A program made the position numbers and the translations under genes. The notes beneath the pieces are model-generated. The model saw only the letters and a list, made by a program, of their open reading frames with translations. It was not told the DNA's origin and searched no databases. Shown here in pieces: positions 36,683-45,686 of a stretch of DNA of 48,015 nt. The stretch comes from Granulosicoccus sp. (GTDB lineage Bacteria > Pseudomonadota > Gammaproteobacteria > Granulosicoccales > Granulosicoccaceae), in contig JALZVU010000306.1 of the NCBI GenBank assembly GCA_023301795.1, forward strand, positions 1-48,015. The letters run 5' to 3'. How positions within the stretch are numbered: the first letter of the stretch is position 1; each line of letters opens with the position of its first letter.

Positions 36683-37377
36683 TATGCGGTCCTCACTGTA
36701 CGTTGTTCGATGCGTTTCTCATGCTCTCCCTGAACAATCCGGTTTACGTAGATGCCCGGCAGATGAATGCTGTCAGGATCGAGCGAACCTGTCGGCACGA
36801 TTTCTTCCACTTCTACCACACAAATCTTGCCGCACATGGCAGCAGGCGGGTTGAAGTTACGAGCTGTTTTTCGAAACACCAGATTGCCAGTAGCGTCGGC
36901 CTTCCATGCCTTGATGATGGCAAGGTCAGCAAAGATACCTTCCTCCAGAATGTAGGTTTCACCGTTAAAGTCTTTGTGCTCTTTTCCTTCAGCGATAACA
37001 GTGCCCACACCGGTTTTCGTGTAGAAGCCGGGTATGCCGCAACCGGCAGAACGCATACGCTCAGCAAGTGTGCCCTGTGGGGTAAATTCCAGTTCAAGCT
37101 CGCCTGAGAGATATTGGCGCATGAACTCGGCGTTTTCGCCTACATAAGAAGAAATCATTTTTTTCACCTGGCGGGTTTGCAGCAGGATTCCGATACCAAA
37201 ATCATCGACACCTGCATTGTTAGAGGCAAACGTCAGGTCTTTGCTACCAGCGTCCTTGATTGCATTGAGAAGCAACTCCGGGATTCCACACAATCCGAAA
37301 CCACCCGCTGCGATGAGCATGCCATCTCGCATAATCCCGTCAAGCGCCTCTGTGGCACTGCCATAAACTTTGTTCAT
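36682..37377 (-). CDS. 3-oxoacid CoA-transferase subunit A
   Basis: The alpha subunit (231 residues). It begins [15 protein letters not shown] and has the CoA-binding loop [18 protein letters not shown], then [61 protein letters not shown] and [20 protein letters not shown], matching ScoA/PcaI. It overlaps the BKACE stop by ATGA and runs into subunit B, so the three genes are one translationally coupled operon. The linked BKACE enzyme makes acetoacetate a likely acceptor. Confidence 0.92.
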   Translation of the reverse strand: MNKVYGSATEALDGIMRDGMLIAAGGFGLCGIPELLLNAIKDAGSKDLTFASNNAGVDDFGIGILLQTRQVKKMISSYVGENAEFMRQYLSGELELEFTPQGTLAERMRSAGCGIPGFYTKTGVGTVIAEGKEHKDFNGETYILEEGIFADLAIIKAWKADATGNLVFRKTARNFNPPAAMCGKICVVEVEEIVPTGSLDPDSIHLPGIYVNRIVQGEHEKRIEQRTVRTA

Positions 37378-38213
37378 ACTACAACCTGTCTCAGTTCAAG
37401 GATGTTTCGAGCCTCGCGCCATGTGGCTACGGGGCGTTCATACTTATTACAAATGTCTACTGTCCGTTTCACCAGAACGGCGTTCGAGGCCGCCAACGTG
37501 TTCCGATCAAGCCGAACGTTGTCCTCCAGACCCGTGCGTGCATGGCCGCCGTTCGAAATGGCCCATTCATTCAAGATGATCTGATTGGCTCCAATGCCCG
37601 CTGCGCACCAGGGCGCCTCAGCACCCAACAACCGACGCACGGTCTGTACATAATAACTGAAGACCTCACGATCTGCGGGCATGGCGTTCTTTACACCCAT
37701 CACGAATTGGACATAGGGCAGCTTTTTTATTTGCCCTTTAGCGTACATATCCGCAGCTTTCAGAATGTGGCTGAGATCAAAGGCCTCGATTTCGGGTTTG
37801 ACATCGTGTTCTACCATCTCGGCGGCCAGCCAATCCACTAGCTCTGGTGGATTTTCGTACACACGGGTCGGAAAATTGTTCGACCCCACCGATAGCGAGG
37901 CCATATCGGGAGACAGGGGTAACATGCCGCCACGATCCTTACCTGCACCTGACCTACCCCCGGTAGATAACTGCACGATCATGCCTGGGCAGTACTCTTC
38001 CAGCCCCGCTTTAAGCGCTGCAAAACGCTCAGGATCGCTTGAGGGCGTCTGATCGTCGTTGCGCACATGACAGTGCGCAATACTGGCACCTGCTTCAAAG
38101 GCTTCTTGCGTGCTGTCAATCTGCTCCTTCACAGTGATCGGCACTGCCGGATTATCTTCTTTGGTTGGCACGCTACCAGTGATGGCAACACATATAATAC
38201 AAGGGCTGGTCAT
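37374..38213 (-). CDS. Beta-keto acid cleavage enzyme (BKACE, DUF849)
   Basis: BKACE enzymes condense a beta-keto acid with acetyl-CoA to give a CoA ester plus acetoacetate. The start at 38213 (MTSPCIICVAITGS) gives 279 residues, close to the family length. The zinc-binding AHCHVRN motif, the STGGRSG loop, the PEIEAFDLSHI strand, YVQFVMGVKNAMPAD and CAAGIGANQ are characteristic. Named members act on 3-keto-5-aminohexanoate, beta-ketoadipate, dehydrocarnitine and others; the substrate here is not resolved. It is the first gene of the operon with the CoA-transferase. Confidence 0.9.
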   Translation of the reverse strand: MTSPCIICVAITGSVPTKEDNPAVPITVKEQIDSTQEAFEAGASIAHCHVRNDDQTPSSDPERFAALKAGLEEYCPGMIVQLSTGGRSGAGKDRGGMLPLSPDMASLSVGSNNFPTRVYENPPELVDWLAAEMVEHDVKPEIEAFDLSHILKAADMYAKGQIKKLPYVQFVMGVKNAMPADREVFSYYVQTVRRLLGAEAPWCAAGIGANQIILNEWAISNGGHARTGLEDNVRLDRNTLAASNAVLVKRTVDICNKYERPVATWREARNILELRQVVV

Positions 38214-38285
38214 GTCAGTCTCAAGTTGTTCAGCTGGTGGACTCGGGCAATCAGGCACTGATGTAAAATCATCGACGAAACTAAC

Positions 38286-38313
38286 ACAATATTACGAGCA
38301 GATAACTAGTCAA
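38286..38313 (-). promoter_or_regulatory. Candidate promoter for the BKACE/CoA-transferase operon
   Basis: On the minus strand TTGACT (38308-38313) and TATTGT (38286-38291) are separated by 16 bases, about 75 bases upstream of the BKACE start. The -35 matches 5 of 6 consensus bases and the -10 4 of 6. It overlaps the end of the kinase gene, so weak read-through from that gene is also possible. Confidence 0.3.
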
Positions 38314-40145
38314 ACACACGCGTGAGTTCGAGTAGACATCAACGCCAACATCGCATCATGAAGTTTTTCAGGCCGCACAGGCTTGGTCAAATAGAGCAAG
38401 CCCGAAGCATTGATGTCCAGAAGATCATCTGGTGATGTTGCGCCACTGACCAATATGCCCGGTAACCCCTCATCGAATTCTGTTCTAAGTGTTTGAATTG
38501 CGTCTAGGCCACTGCGAGATCCAGATAACTGATAGTCACCGATAATAAAATCTGGCTGGATCTGTAAATCAGCCAATTGTGCCAAGGCCTCATCCGCATC
38601 AGCCGCACAAATCGCACGGCAGCGCCACTGGTTTAACAAAGCGTGCATACCGTGACGGATAGCTTCATCATCGTCAATAAATACGACGATCAGTCCGCTC
38701 AGTTCGCAGGGTCCTGTCGACCAAAAGGGCACCCCCTCAGCTATCGACTCCTGCTCTTCAACCAACTCAGCACATGATATCGTCAAAGAGGCTCTGGTAC
38801 CCCCAGTGGAGGTAGGCACCAACTGTACTTGCAGGCCAAGCAGTGCACTAAGCCGTTTGACTATTGACAATCCAAGGCCTACCCCTCGTACCAATTGGCG
38901 TTGATCAAGATCAAGCTGATAGAACTCTGTAAACACTTGCTCGTGCTCACCATCCGGAATACCCACACCCGTGTCACTGACCACCACCACCAGATGCTCT
39001 TCACTGAGTGTGGCCTCCAAGCTGACTCCACCTTGATGAGTAAACTTCAAGGCGTTACTGATCAGGTTTCGTAAAATACGAATGAACAGGGTCTGGTCTG
39101 TGTAAAAGCTGACGTCAACGCCAGATATGTTCAGATACAAGCCTTTTTGTGCCGCTATTGGTTGAAATTCCTGCTGCAGCAAAACGAACACACGTTGAAT
39201 ACTTAGTGGCTCATATTCTGGCTCCACCACATTGGCATCGAGCTTGGAGACATCAAGCAGGCTGTCGAACATGGCGTTCAATGCCAACGTTGAAGTGTCA
39301 ATGGCATCAAACAAGCGCTTGTTGGATTCATTTTCAGATTTATGCCGCAATGCATGATGAAAGAGGGTCATCGCATGCAACGGCTGTCTTAGATCATGAC
39401 TAGCCGCTGCAATAAATCGGCTCTTGTCGATAACAGCCTGCTCTGCCAGACATTTCTGATCGTCGGCCATCTGCTGTTGAGCAGATAGCTTAGTAACCAG
39501 CACTTTATTTCGTTCGTTCAACGCTGACACCTGCGCATATCGATTTTGCGAAAGAAAGCTAAAATAAACTGCGCCAACGCAACCAATGACCATGACCACA
39601 CTCAACAGCCAGAACAAAGGTTTACCACTGAGTAAGAGCGCGATGATGGTAGGTGCTACCAAGATCAGGGTAATCCAGCGAGCAACTGGCTGGAAAAAAG
39701 CTGTTGTCGTGGCCACAGAACTGACAAGGGCACTAACAATTACGCAGTAAACACCAATCAACAGCAGGCGATTTTCATCCGGCATGGGCGCAAACATAGC
39801 CAACCCTGCCAAGCCATAAACCAGCGCCGAGTAGGTAGTGCCCGCATAATAGATCAATCGCCAGATGGGACGTTTCTGTCCTTTGTCTGGCAAGCGCATG
39901 AATCGCTGCCTGAAGGTTAGTTTAAGGCTTGCCTCAACTGCGAAAGCCGCCAGAAACAAACCGATCCACCATCCAGAGACATAGCCCCACGCGGCATAGA
40001 GCCCGATGCCAAATAACACAACAAGCGTAATTGCAAACCCTTTGCTGGCCGCCATCAAATCACAAATCAGAGAATGCTCAACCGCACTTAACGTGGCTGT
40101 TCGATACCAGACATAACGTTCTCGCCATTGAGCTAGCAGTGGCAT
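38310..40145 (-). CDS. Hybrid sensor histidine kinase/response regulator
   Basis: An inner-membrane two-component hybrid kinase of about 611 residues from the ATG at 40145 (MPLLAQWRERY); the frame is open further upstream through a repeat region. The N-terminal ~190 residues form about six membrane helices. A coiled-coil-like segment leads to the kinase: H-box FIAAASHDLRQPLHAM, N-box LRNLISNALKFTHQGG, G1 VSDTGVGIPDG, F-box FTEFYQL and G2 VGLGLSIVKRL. A C-terminal receiver has acidic pocket FIDDDEAI, phospho-acceptor Asp in DFIIGDYQLSG, Thr/Ser in LVSGATS and Lys in YLTKPV. HDLRQP-type kinases include NahK. The signal is unknown and no partner regulator is adjacent. Confidence 0.93.
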   Translation of the reverse strand: MPLLAQWRERYVWYRTATLSAVEHSLICDLMAASKGFAITLVVLFGIGLYAAWGYVSGWWIGLFLAAFAVEASLKLTFRQRFMRLPDKGQKRPIWRLIYYAGTTYSALVYGLAGLAMFAPMPDENRLLLIGVYCVIVSALVSSVATTTAFFQPVARWITLILVAPTIIALLLSGKPLFWLLSVVMVIGCVGAVYFSFLSQNRYAQVSALNERNKVLVTKLSAQQQMADDQKCLAEQAVIDKSRFIAAASHDLRQPLHAMTLFHHALRHKSENESNKRLFDAIDTSTLALNAMFDSLLDVSKLDANVVEPEYEPLSIQRVFVLLQQEFQPIAAQKGLYLNISGVDVSFYTDQTLFIRILRNLISNALKFTHQGGVSLEATLSEEHLVVVVSDTGVGIPDGEHEQVFTEFYQLDLDQRQLVRGVGLGLSIVKRLSALLGLQVQLVPTSTGGTRASLTISCAELVEEQESIAEGVPFWSTGPCELSGLIVVFIDDDEAIRHGMHALLNQWRCRAICAADADEALAQLADLQIQPDFIIGDYQLSGSRSGLDAIQTLRTEFDEGLPGILVSGATSPDDLLDINASGLLYLTKPVRPEKLHDAMLALMSTRTHACV

Positions 40146-40445
40146 GGGCGGGTTCCGCTGAATAAGGGTATTCCTTGATAAAACTATAACTAGACTCGAT
40201 ACAAGGTGCAAGCGCGGGTGCAAGCGCGGGTGCAAGCGCGGTGGCCACTTTAGTGTCCTGAGACCAGGCAAACGCCACCGGCTCGTTGATTCGGTATACT
40301 GGCGCGAACACAGGGGCACAGTCAGAAATGCGTCCCGCCAGTAAAATACAATTGTCGAGAGCCGAACACCCTCTCTTGGCGTAGTTATTGACAGCGGACC
40401 ACCACGATGCCCTTTTGAAAGCCATCAACTCATTGCAAAACCCTT
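40146..40445. other. Kinase-ribH divergent intergenic region with tandem repeat
   Basis: Three hundred bases between divergent starts. It contains a 12-bp tandem repeat at 40205-40240 and a plus-strand TTGACA at about 40388-40393, which lacks a good -10. I looked for an FMN riboswitch upstream of ribH and see no matching conserved core. The kinase frame stays open through this region but lacks protein-like character there. Confidence 0.5.
40205..40240. repeat. 12-bp tandem repeat (ggtgcaagcgcg) x3
   Basis: Three exact adjacent copies lie 60-95 bases upstream of the kinase start codon and more than 200 bases upstream of ribH. The position suggests a spacer or regulatory effect on the kinase leader if the copy number varies. 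Confidence 0.93.
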
Positions 40446-40880
40446 ATGACAACTTTTCGATTCGCCTTTATCAAAGCAAACTGGCACTCAGACATAGTCG
40501 ACCAGGCGCTGGTTGGATTTCTTCAGGTTATACCCGAGGCACAAGTTGACGTGTTTACGGTACCGGGGGCATTAGAGATGCCTCTAGTGGCACGTGATCT
40601 GGCTCTGACGGGCAAATATGCGGCTGTTGCTGCGGCTGCTCTGGTTGTGGACGGAGGCATCTATCGACATGATTTCGTAGCTCAAGCTGTCCTCAATGGT
40701 TTGATGCAAACCGGGCTTGAAACGAGCGTGCCGATCCTATCAGTATCACTCACCCCGCATCACTTCCAAGAGACCGAGCATCACAAAAACATTTATCGCG
40801 ATCACTTTGTACTCAAAGGCAAAGAAGCCGGCAAAGCGGCGCTTGAGATTTCCAAGCTAAGGGCTAGTATCGCGAAATAA
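40446..40880 (+). CDS. ribH2: 6,7-dimethyl-8-ribityllumazine synthase, type II
   Basis: It joins the pyrimidine and butanone-phosphate precursors to the riboflavin precursor lumazine. The 144-residue protein has FIKANWHSDIVDQAL, DVFTVPGALEMPLVARDLA, ALVVDGGIYRHDFVAQAVLNGLM and VSLTPHHFQETEHH. The Trp-His near residue 13, GGIYRHDFV and TPHHF features match the decameric type II enzymes of Brucella and Mesorhizobium, not the icosahedral RibH1. It stands alone, without other rib genes, so it is probably a second copy or acquired gene. A hairpin without U-run, ACTGAACC (40892-40899) and GGTTCAGT (40907-40914), follows the stop. Confidence 0.92.
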   Translation: MTTFRFAFIKANWHSDIVDQALVGFLQVIPEAQVDVFTVPGALEMPLVARDLALTGKYAAVAAAALVVDGGIYRHDFVAQAVLNGLMQTGLETSVPILSVSLTPHHFQETEHHKNIYRDHFVLKGKEAGKAALEISKLRASIAK

Positions 40881-40891
40881 TCAGTGGTTGG

Positions 40892-40914
40892 ACTGAACCC
40901 GCCTTTGGTTCAGT
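40892..40914 (+). terminator. Hairpin downstream of ribH2
   Basis: ACTGAACC and GGTTCAGT form a perfect 8-bp stem with a 7-base loop, 12 bases after the ribH2 stop. No T-run follows, so intrinsic termination is not certain. Confidence 0.4.
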
Positions 40915-41023
40915 TGGCACGCGATCAAATACACGTTTGGTCAATAACAAATCTATGATTGTTGTTGTGCCTTATTCAAATGAACTTCACTCCTACTGAC
41001 TTTCGATTAGGCTCACTGATCTA

Positions 41024-41067
41024 TGTGACATTTCTCACATCTGAGATGTAGACCACGCACTTACATT
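41024..41067 (+). promoter_or_regulatory. CRP-type site with class II promoter geometry
   Basis: TGTGA CATTTC TCACA (41024-41039) matches the CRP/Vfr consensus TGTGA-N6-TCACA at all ten conserved positions, and the outer A/T also pair. A TACATT -10-like hexamer follows at 41062-41067, placing the site centre near -42 of the implied start at about 41074. That is the geometry of a class II CRP-activated promoter. It lies about 100 bases upstream of the cytochrome gene, which it would control. Confidence 0.65.
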
Positions 41068-41134
41068 GAGTCACAAGTATCAAGGGCCTAAGGGCTCTTG
41101 ATCTATGTGCCTCTATAAGCTTCAAGGAGCTAGC

Positions 41135-42721
41135 GTGAATACTCTCTCAATCAAGCCTGTACACGACCACACTCCTTATCGCACGGCTGTTGCGTTTTCA
41201 GCTTTCTTACTCGCAATTACAGGATGCTGGCCAAGTGCAGCTGCGCAAACCATTGCGCAGCCATCAGTAGACACGGCTGAACCTGCCGTTTCACTAACCA
41301 ATAGACATGCTCAGGAAAATTCTTTCCCACCCGGGGCAAATGATCTCGAGCGCGCTCCAAAATATATTGAATTGCCACCGAATGCGGATCACTTTGATCT
41401 TTTGTTTGCTGATGGTAATGACAAAGAACGCACACCGTTTTTTCCATCACGCGCAACAACTGACGGCAAGAACCTTACGCTTGATATGTTTGAAAAAGCA
41501 GAAGTTTGCGCGGGATGCCACGGCACAATCTATAACGAGTGGAAAGACTCCGTTATGGCAAATTCATGGGAGGATCCTATTTACCGCGCTTTACTCTCAA
41601 AGGCCAGTACAGCGACTGATGGTAAGGTGGACAAACTTTGCATAGGTTGTCATACACCAATGGGGCTAACCACGAACAGCGTAAGTGCCAAGGGAAATGA
41701 TCAGGTACATATTTCTGGGATCGGGTGCGATGACTGCCACAGCATCTCTGCGTCAACCGGTGTTGGCAATGGATCTTATGTGTTAACCCCAAAAAAGTTT
41801 GGTCGTCCACTGAAGTTTGGTCCTAGAAATGATGCAACGTCGCCTTATCACGATACTGCATATTCAGAACTACACACCAAGTCAGAATTCTGTAGTACCT
41901 GCCATAACGTGACACACCCATTTAACCGTATGCCTGTTGAACGCACGTATGACGAATGGCGTGATAGCCCTTACGCCAGCGCCGGCATCGAATGTCAGGA
42001 CTGTCACATGACACCTGACCCTGGTGTTACAAAAAACCCTGGAAAAGCTGCTGTTATGGGGCCTGAAAGAGAGCATGTCTACTCACATCGATTCACCGGT
42101 GCAAACATGACGCTGCATGAGCACTTTGGGCAGAAGGACATGGCTAATCGTGCGCTTAAACTATTGCAATCGGCTGCGAAAATCGAGTTCTTGACAATAC
42201 CGACCAACCTTCAAGCTGGATCTAATACCAGAGTGGCTGTAAGAGTCAGTAATATAGGGGCTGGCCATAAACTGCCAACAGGGTTTCCAGAGGGACGAGA
42301 GGTGTGGATTGATTTTAAGGTCACGGACAAATCGGGTGACGAGGTGTATCGGCTAGGCGCAATAGAAGACGGCCATACAGAACCAGGCACACATAATTTC
42401 AAAGCTACTTTGGGAGACTCTGACGGTAACGTCGTAGAATTTGCAGTGTGGGAAGCTGACAGAGTCTTATCAGATACAAGGATACTGCCCATGGGATACT
42501 CAGATGAAACATACGAGTTCAGAATACCTTCCAATGTCGAAGGCCCACTAACCATAACGGCCGAACTCAACTATTGGGGGTTTTCTCAAAGCACGCTAGA
42601 CAAAATAGTAGGCGAGAATAAAATTAAGAGTCAAATTGCTAAGATGGCTACGATATCAGAAGTTGTTCCCGTGTCTACACAGATACCGCGCCTTGGGCCT
42701 TTGTTCAAAATAACTCAGTAA
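41135..42721 (+). CDS. Pentaheme c-type cytochrome
   Basis: An exported multiheme cytochrome of 528 residues. The GTG start at 41135 has a strong AAGGAG site 5 bases upstream; an ATG at 41105 in the same frame has none. A signal peptide (AVAFSAFLLAITGCWPSAAAQ) is followed by five CxxCH haem sites: CAGCH, CIGCH, CDDCH, CSTCH and CQDCH, all in the middle third, as in cytochrome c554-like proteins. The C-terminal third is a beta domain with GAGHKLPTGFPEGREVWIDFKVTD, found in several multiheme proteins. It may move electrons in the periplasm; the partner is unknown. It converges on the GGDEF/EAL gene with 24 bases between. Confidence 0.9.
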   Translation: MNTLSIKPVHDHTPYRTAVAFSAFLLAITGCWPSAAAQTIAQPSVDTAEPAVSLTNRHAQENSFPPGANDLERAPKYIELPPNADHFDLLFADGNDKERTPFFPSRATTDGKNLTLDMFEKAEVCAGCHGTIYNEWKDSVMANSWEDPIYRALLSKASTATDGKVDKLCIGCHTPMGLTTNSVSAKGNDQVHISGIGCDDCHSISASTGVGNGSYVLTPKKFGRPLKFGPRNDATSPYHDTAYSELHTKSEFCSTCHNVTHPFNRMPVERTYDEWRDSPYASAGIECQDCHMTPDPGVTKNPGKAAVMGPEREHVYSHRFTGANMTLHEHFGQKDMANRALKLLQSAAKIEFLTIPTNLQAGSNTRVAVRVSNIGAGHKLPTGFPEGREVWIDFKVTDKSGDEVYRLGAIEDGHTEPGTHNFKATLGDSDGNVVEFAVWEADRVLSDTRILPMGYSDETYEFRIPSNVEGPLTITAELNYWGFSQSTLDKIVGENKIKSQIAKMATISEVVPVSTQIPRLGPLFKITQ

Positions 42722-42745
42722 ACACAGTATTTTTTCGTATTACCA

Positions 42746-45685
42746 TCACGCTCGGCGCTGATCATCTTCACTTTTCTGGTGCTTGAGAAACGATGTCACA
42801 TCCTGCGAGGGCAACGCGCGACTAATGAGGTAACCCTGCACCATGTCACAACCAAATCCTGCCAACATTTCTAGCTCATCGTTTGTCTCCACCCCCTCGG
42901 CCACTACACGGAACCCCAACGTATGCGCCATTGTCACCATTGACTGAACAATCAACCTGTCTTGATCACCTTCTTGCATCTTGACAATAAATGCACGATC
43001 GATCTTTATGATGTCAATGGGCAATTTTGAAAGCAGACTCAGTGAAGTATATCCTGTCCCAAAATCATCTATTGAGATGGTCACACCCTCTGCACGAAGT
43101 GTATTTAGCGCAATGATTGCCTTGTCTGGGTTGTCCAATACTGAAGTCTCAGTCAATTCTATTTCCAGATGTCGACCTTCAACTCCTGTGCGCTTCAACG
43201 CCGCCAGGGTGCTCTCAACCAACGACTCAGCGCGTAACTGCATGGGCGATATGTTTACTGATACCACCAGATTATTGATTCCCATCGCCTGCCAAGCCAG
43301 AATCTGTTTCAACGTAGTCTCGACCACAAAGTCCGAAAGTTGCTCTATCAAGCCATTTGCCTCTGCCACAGCAACAAACACGTCCGGTGGCACAAAGCCT
43401 CGGCTCTTGTGCTGCCAGCGTATCAGCGCCTCCATTCCCGATATTTTTCGCTCTGCCAGATCAAATTTCGGTTGGTAATACACCTCTAGTTGTCCTGTTG
43501 CCAGGGCATCATGCAAATCCGATTCAAGCGCAATGTAATCATGGGACTGATCATTTAGCGTTGTCGTAGAGAACGCGTGTGACACTTTGTCAGGCTTTAC
43601 CGATGCCTGAACACGCGCATCACTAGCCTGCCTGAACAGATCTGCCGCTGAGTCATTCTCCGGTGATGACAAAGAGATACCGATGTTCACCCCCACGTAG
43701 ACTTTTTGCTCACCCGATAAAAACGGCTGAGACATCAACCGCTTGAGCCGGGTGACAACAATCATCGCTCCTGCGGTATCTTTGATCGCGGACAGCAATA
43801 TCCCAAATTCGTTAGACGTGATGCGAGACAAACTGTGCTTGGCACAGATATTTGTAACCAGATCTGTTGTGCGTAAACCTCGTTGGAGTCGATCAACAAC
43901 CAATACCAAAAGCTCATCTGAAGCAGTATGTCCAAAGCGTGAAATCAACTGATCAATATTACGCAGCTCGAATGACAACACCCCCACATGATGTGTCGAA
44001 CGTGTTGCCCTCACTAGCTCTGTTTCCAACCTATGTAGAAACAGCGTTCTCATTGGCACGCCCGTCAGAAGATCATACTCGCGCAAGGTTTCTATTTCCC
44101 GATCACGTCGCTTGAGTAAGCTTTCCAGCTCCTCCAGACGCACCTCATGAGAATCAATCCGCGCAAGCTCAGCTTTTTCCGTTGCATCATCAGGACGCAG
44201 CAACACCAGACTTTCATCGTAGATGCAGACCCGATTACGCCCACCCTGCTTAGCGATATACAACGCCTGATCAGCCAGATTGATCAAAGAAACAGCGTCT
44301 ACGATATCACTGGACATCTCAGCTACACCAAAGCTTGAAGACAATTTGGACACCGCTAACCTATCACCGGCTGCCAGCAATACAATCGCTGCACGCATCC
44401 TCTCGCCAATCTCTATTGCTTGCTCAGCATTAACGCCAGGAAGAATCACAACAAATTCTTCCCCACCGTAGCGACCTACGATCTGGCGTTCACTACAAGC
44501 TGCCGCTAGTGTCGTAGCCACTGCACGGATCACCTCGTCTCCAACACCGTGACCGTAGGTATCATTGACTTTCTTGAAATGATCGATATCGGTCATGATG
44601 CACGATAGTTGTGTCTGTTCTGTTTTCGCTCGCTCAACTTCCTCCTCTAAGGTCTCGATCAAAACCCGGCGGTTGCTGATGCCGGTCAACGCATCCGTGG
44701 TTGCCAATCGCTCCAATTCCTTGTTTTTTGAAAGTGTCTCTGCTTGTGAGGCTCGAAGTTCTTTCAGCGTTGTGCCCAGTTCATGATTCTTTCGCTCAAT
44801 CGATGACACATCATCCAGTGTCACCATGACACCCCGTGCCCCTTGTTCCTCATCACCCACCGACGCACAACTCACCATGATCGATCGAGTGGTACCATCC
44901 GACAGGACGAGCCTGGCCGGTTGATCGGATATGGTCAGCCCCGAATGCAAGGTTGTTACCCAAGGTTCTTGCCAGTCAGCTTCAGCTTTCCATGGCCAAT
45001 CTGTCAACGAGGTTCCCAATATGGATTCTTTGCGGCATGACCCCATGTCACACGCTGACTGATTGGCCATGATCACACGCAACTGATCATCCAAAATAAT
45101 CACCCCTGAGGCAAACAGATTAAAGGCTGTGTCTACTCGCCCGGGTACTGCTCGATTGGGGTCCAGTTGGATAAACGCCTTGCTCAGCAACAAAGTGAAC
45201 GCCATAAGGGAGCTGGACATAAAAAACAGCGTACCCAACAACGTTCGTAAGGCGCTGTGGCTTGGCGCAAACACCAGCTGAAGATCCCCCCAAGGTTTCC
45301 GGTCTTCTAGAATGGGCACTGAAATGTGGGGCAAGGTTGCCGCAGGTGCAACACTCTGTAAAAGGCTCTCATTGCCGTACTGTGCCAGCACCACGCCGTT
45401 GGATCGGATCAATGTAGCGGCCTGTATGTCGGCACTGCGCGATACCAGCGCCGCGACTACGTAATCGATCGCCCCCTCGTCTTGAATATTGGCTAGCGTG
45501 GACAGCTGCATCGCTGTTGATTCAGCTAGCATTTTTCTAGATTCGCTGACACTGGAGCGACCGTCATCACGAAAACCCAGCAGATCCGTTAAAAACAGCG
45601 AACATACACTCAATAAAACAAGACAGGCACCAATGTGCAACGGACGGACAAAAAACTTCAGTTTTTGCAATCCGGACGTTTGCAT
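42746..45685 (-). CDS. PAS-GGDEF-GGDEF(degenerate)-EAL membrane protein
   Basis: A c-di-GMP enzyme of 979 residues from the ATG at 45685 (MQTSGLQKL), which has GGAG nine bases upstream and starts one base after the stop of the cadherin-like gene. Two membrane helices (near residues 15-40 and 150-170) flank a sensor domain, then a PAS domain. The first GGDEF has an intact RYGGEEF, but the upstream RxxD inhibitory site reads SERQ, so product inhibition is probably lost. A second GGDEF domain is degenerate (SNEF). The EAL domain keeps MEALIRW, ELTETS, DDFGTGYTSLSLL, IKIDRAFI, VAEGVET and VQGY, so phosphodiesterase activity is expected. Both opposing activities therefore look possible. Confidence 0.94.
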   Translation of the reverse strand: MQTSGLQKLKFFVRPLHIGACLVLLSVCSLFLTDLLGFRDDGRSSVSESRKMLAESTAMQLSTLANIQDEGAIDYVVAALVSRSADIQAATLIRSNGVVLAQYGNESLLQSVAPAATLPHISVPILEDRKPWGDLQLVFAPSHSALRTLLGTLFFMSSSLMAFTLLLSKAFIQLDPNRAVPGRVDTAFNLFASGVIILDDQLRVIMANQSACDMGSCRKESILGTSLTDWPWKAEADWQEPWVTTLHSGLTISDQPARLVLSDGTTRSIMVSCASVGDEEQGARGVMVTLDDVSSIERKNHELGTTLKELRASQAETLSKNKELERLATTDALTGISNRRVLIETLEEEVERAKTEQTQLSCIMTDIDHFKKVNDTYGHGVGDEVIRAVATTLAAACSERQIVGRYGGEEFVVILPGVNAEQAIEIGERMRAAIVLLAAGDRLAVSKLSSSFGVAEMSSDIVDAVSLINLADQALYIAKQGGRNRVCIYDESLVLLRPDDATEKAELARIDSHEVRLEELESLLKRRDREIETLREYDLLTGVPMRTLFLHRLETELVRATRSTHHVGVLSFELRNIDQLISRFGHTASDELLVLVVDRLQRGLRTTDLVTNICAKHSLSRITSNEFGILLSAIKDTAGAMIVVTRLKRLMSQPFLSGEQKVYVGVNIGISLSSPENDSAADLFRQASDARVQASVKPDKVSHAFSTTTLNDQSHDYIALESDLHDALATGQLEVYYQPKFDLAERKISGMEALIRWQHKSRGFVPPDVFVAVAEANGLIEQLSDFVVETTLKQILAWQAMGINNLVVSVNISPMQLRAESLVESTLAALKRTGVEGRHLEIELTETSVLDNPDKAIIALNTLRAEGVTISIDDFGTGYTSLSLLSKLPIDIIKIDRAFIVKMQEGDQDRLIVQSMVTMAHTLGFRVVAEGVETNDELEMLAGFGCDMVQGYLISRALPSQDVTSFLKHQKSEDDQRRA

Positions 45686-45686
45686 G

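Noticed and set aside
36056..37377. Firm naming of the CoA-transferase as PcaIJ
   Set aside because: ScoAB and PcaIJ share the visible motifs, and the BKACE neighbour favours acetoacetate as acceptor as much as 3-oxoadipate.
40146..40319. N-terminal extension of the histidine kinase through the 12-bp repeat
   Set aside because: The extension is Arg/His/Pro-rich with no domain; the ATG at 40145 precedes the first membrane segments directly.
40300..40445. FMN riboswitch upstream of ribH2
   Set aside because: The conserved RFN core segments and paired helices were not found.
41105..41134. ATG start for the cytochrome at 41105
   Set aside because: The GTG at 41135 has a strong AAGGAG site at proper distance, whereas 41105 has none.
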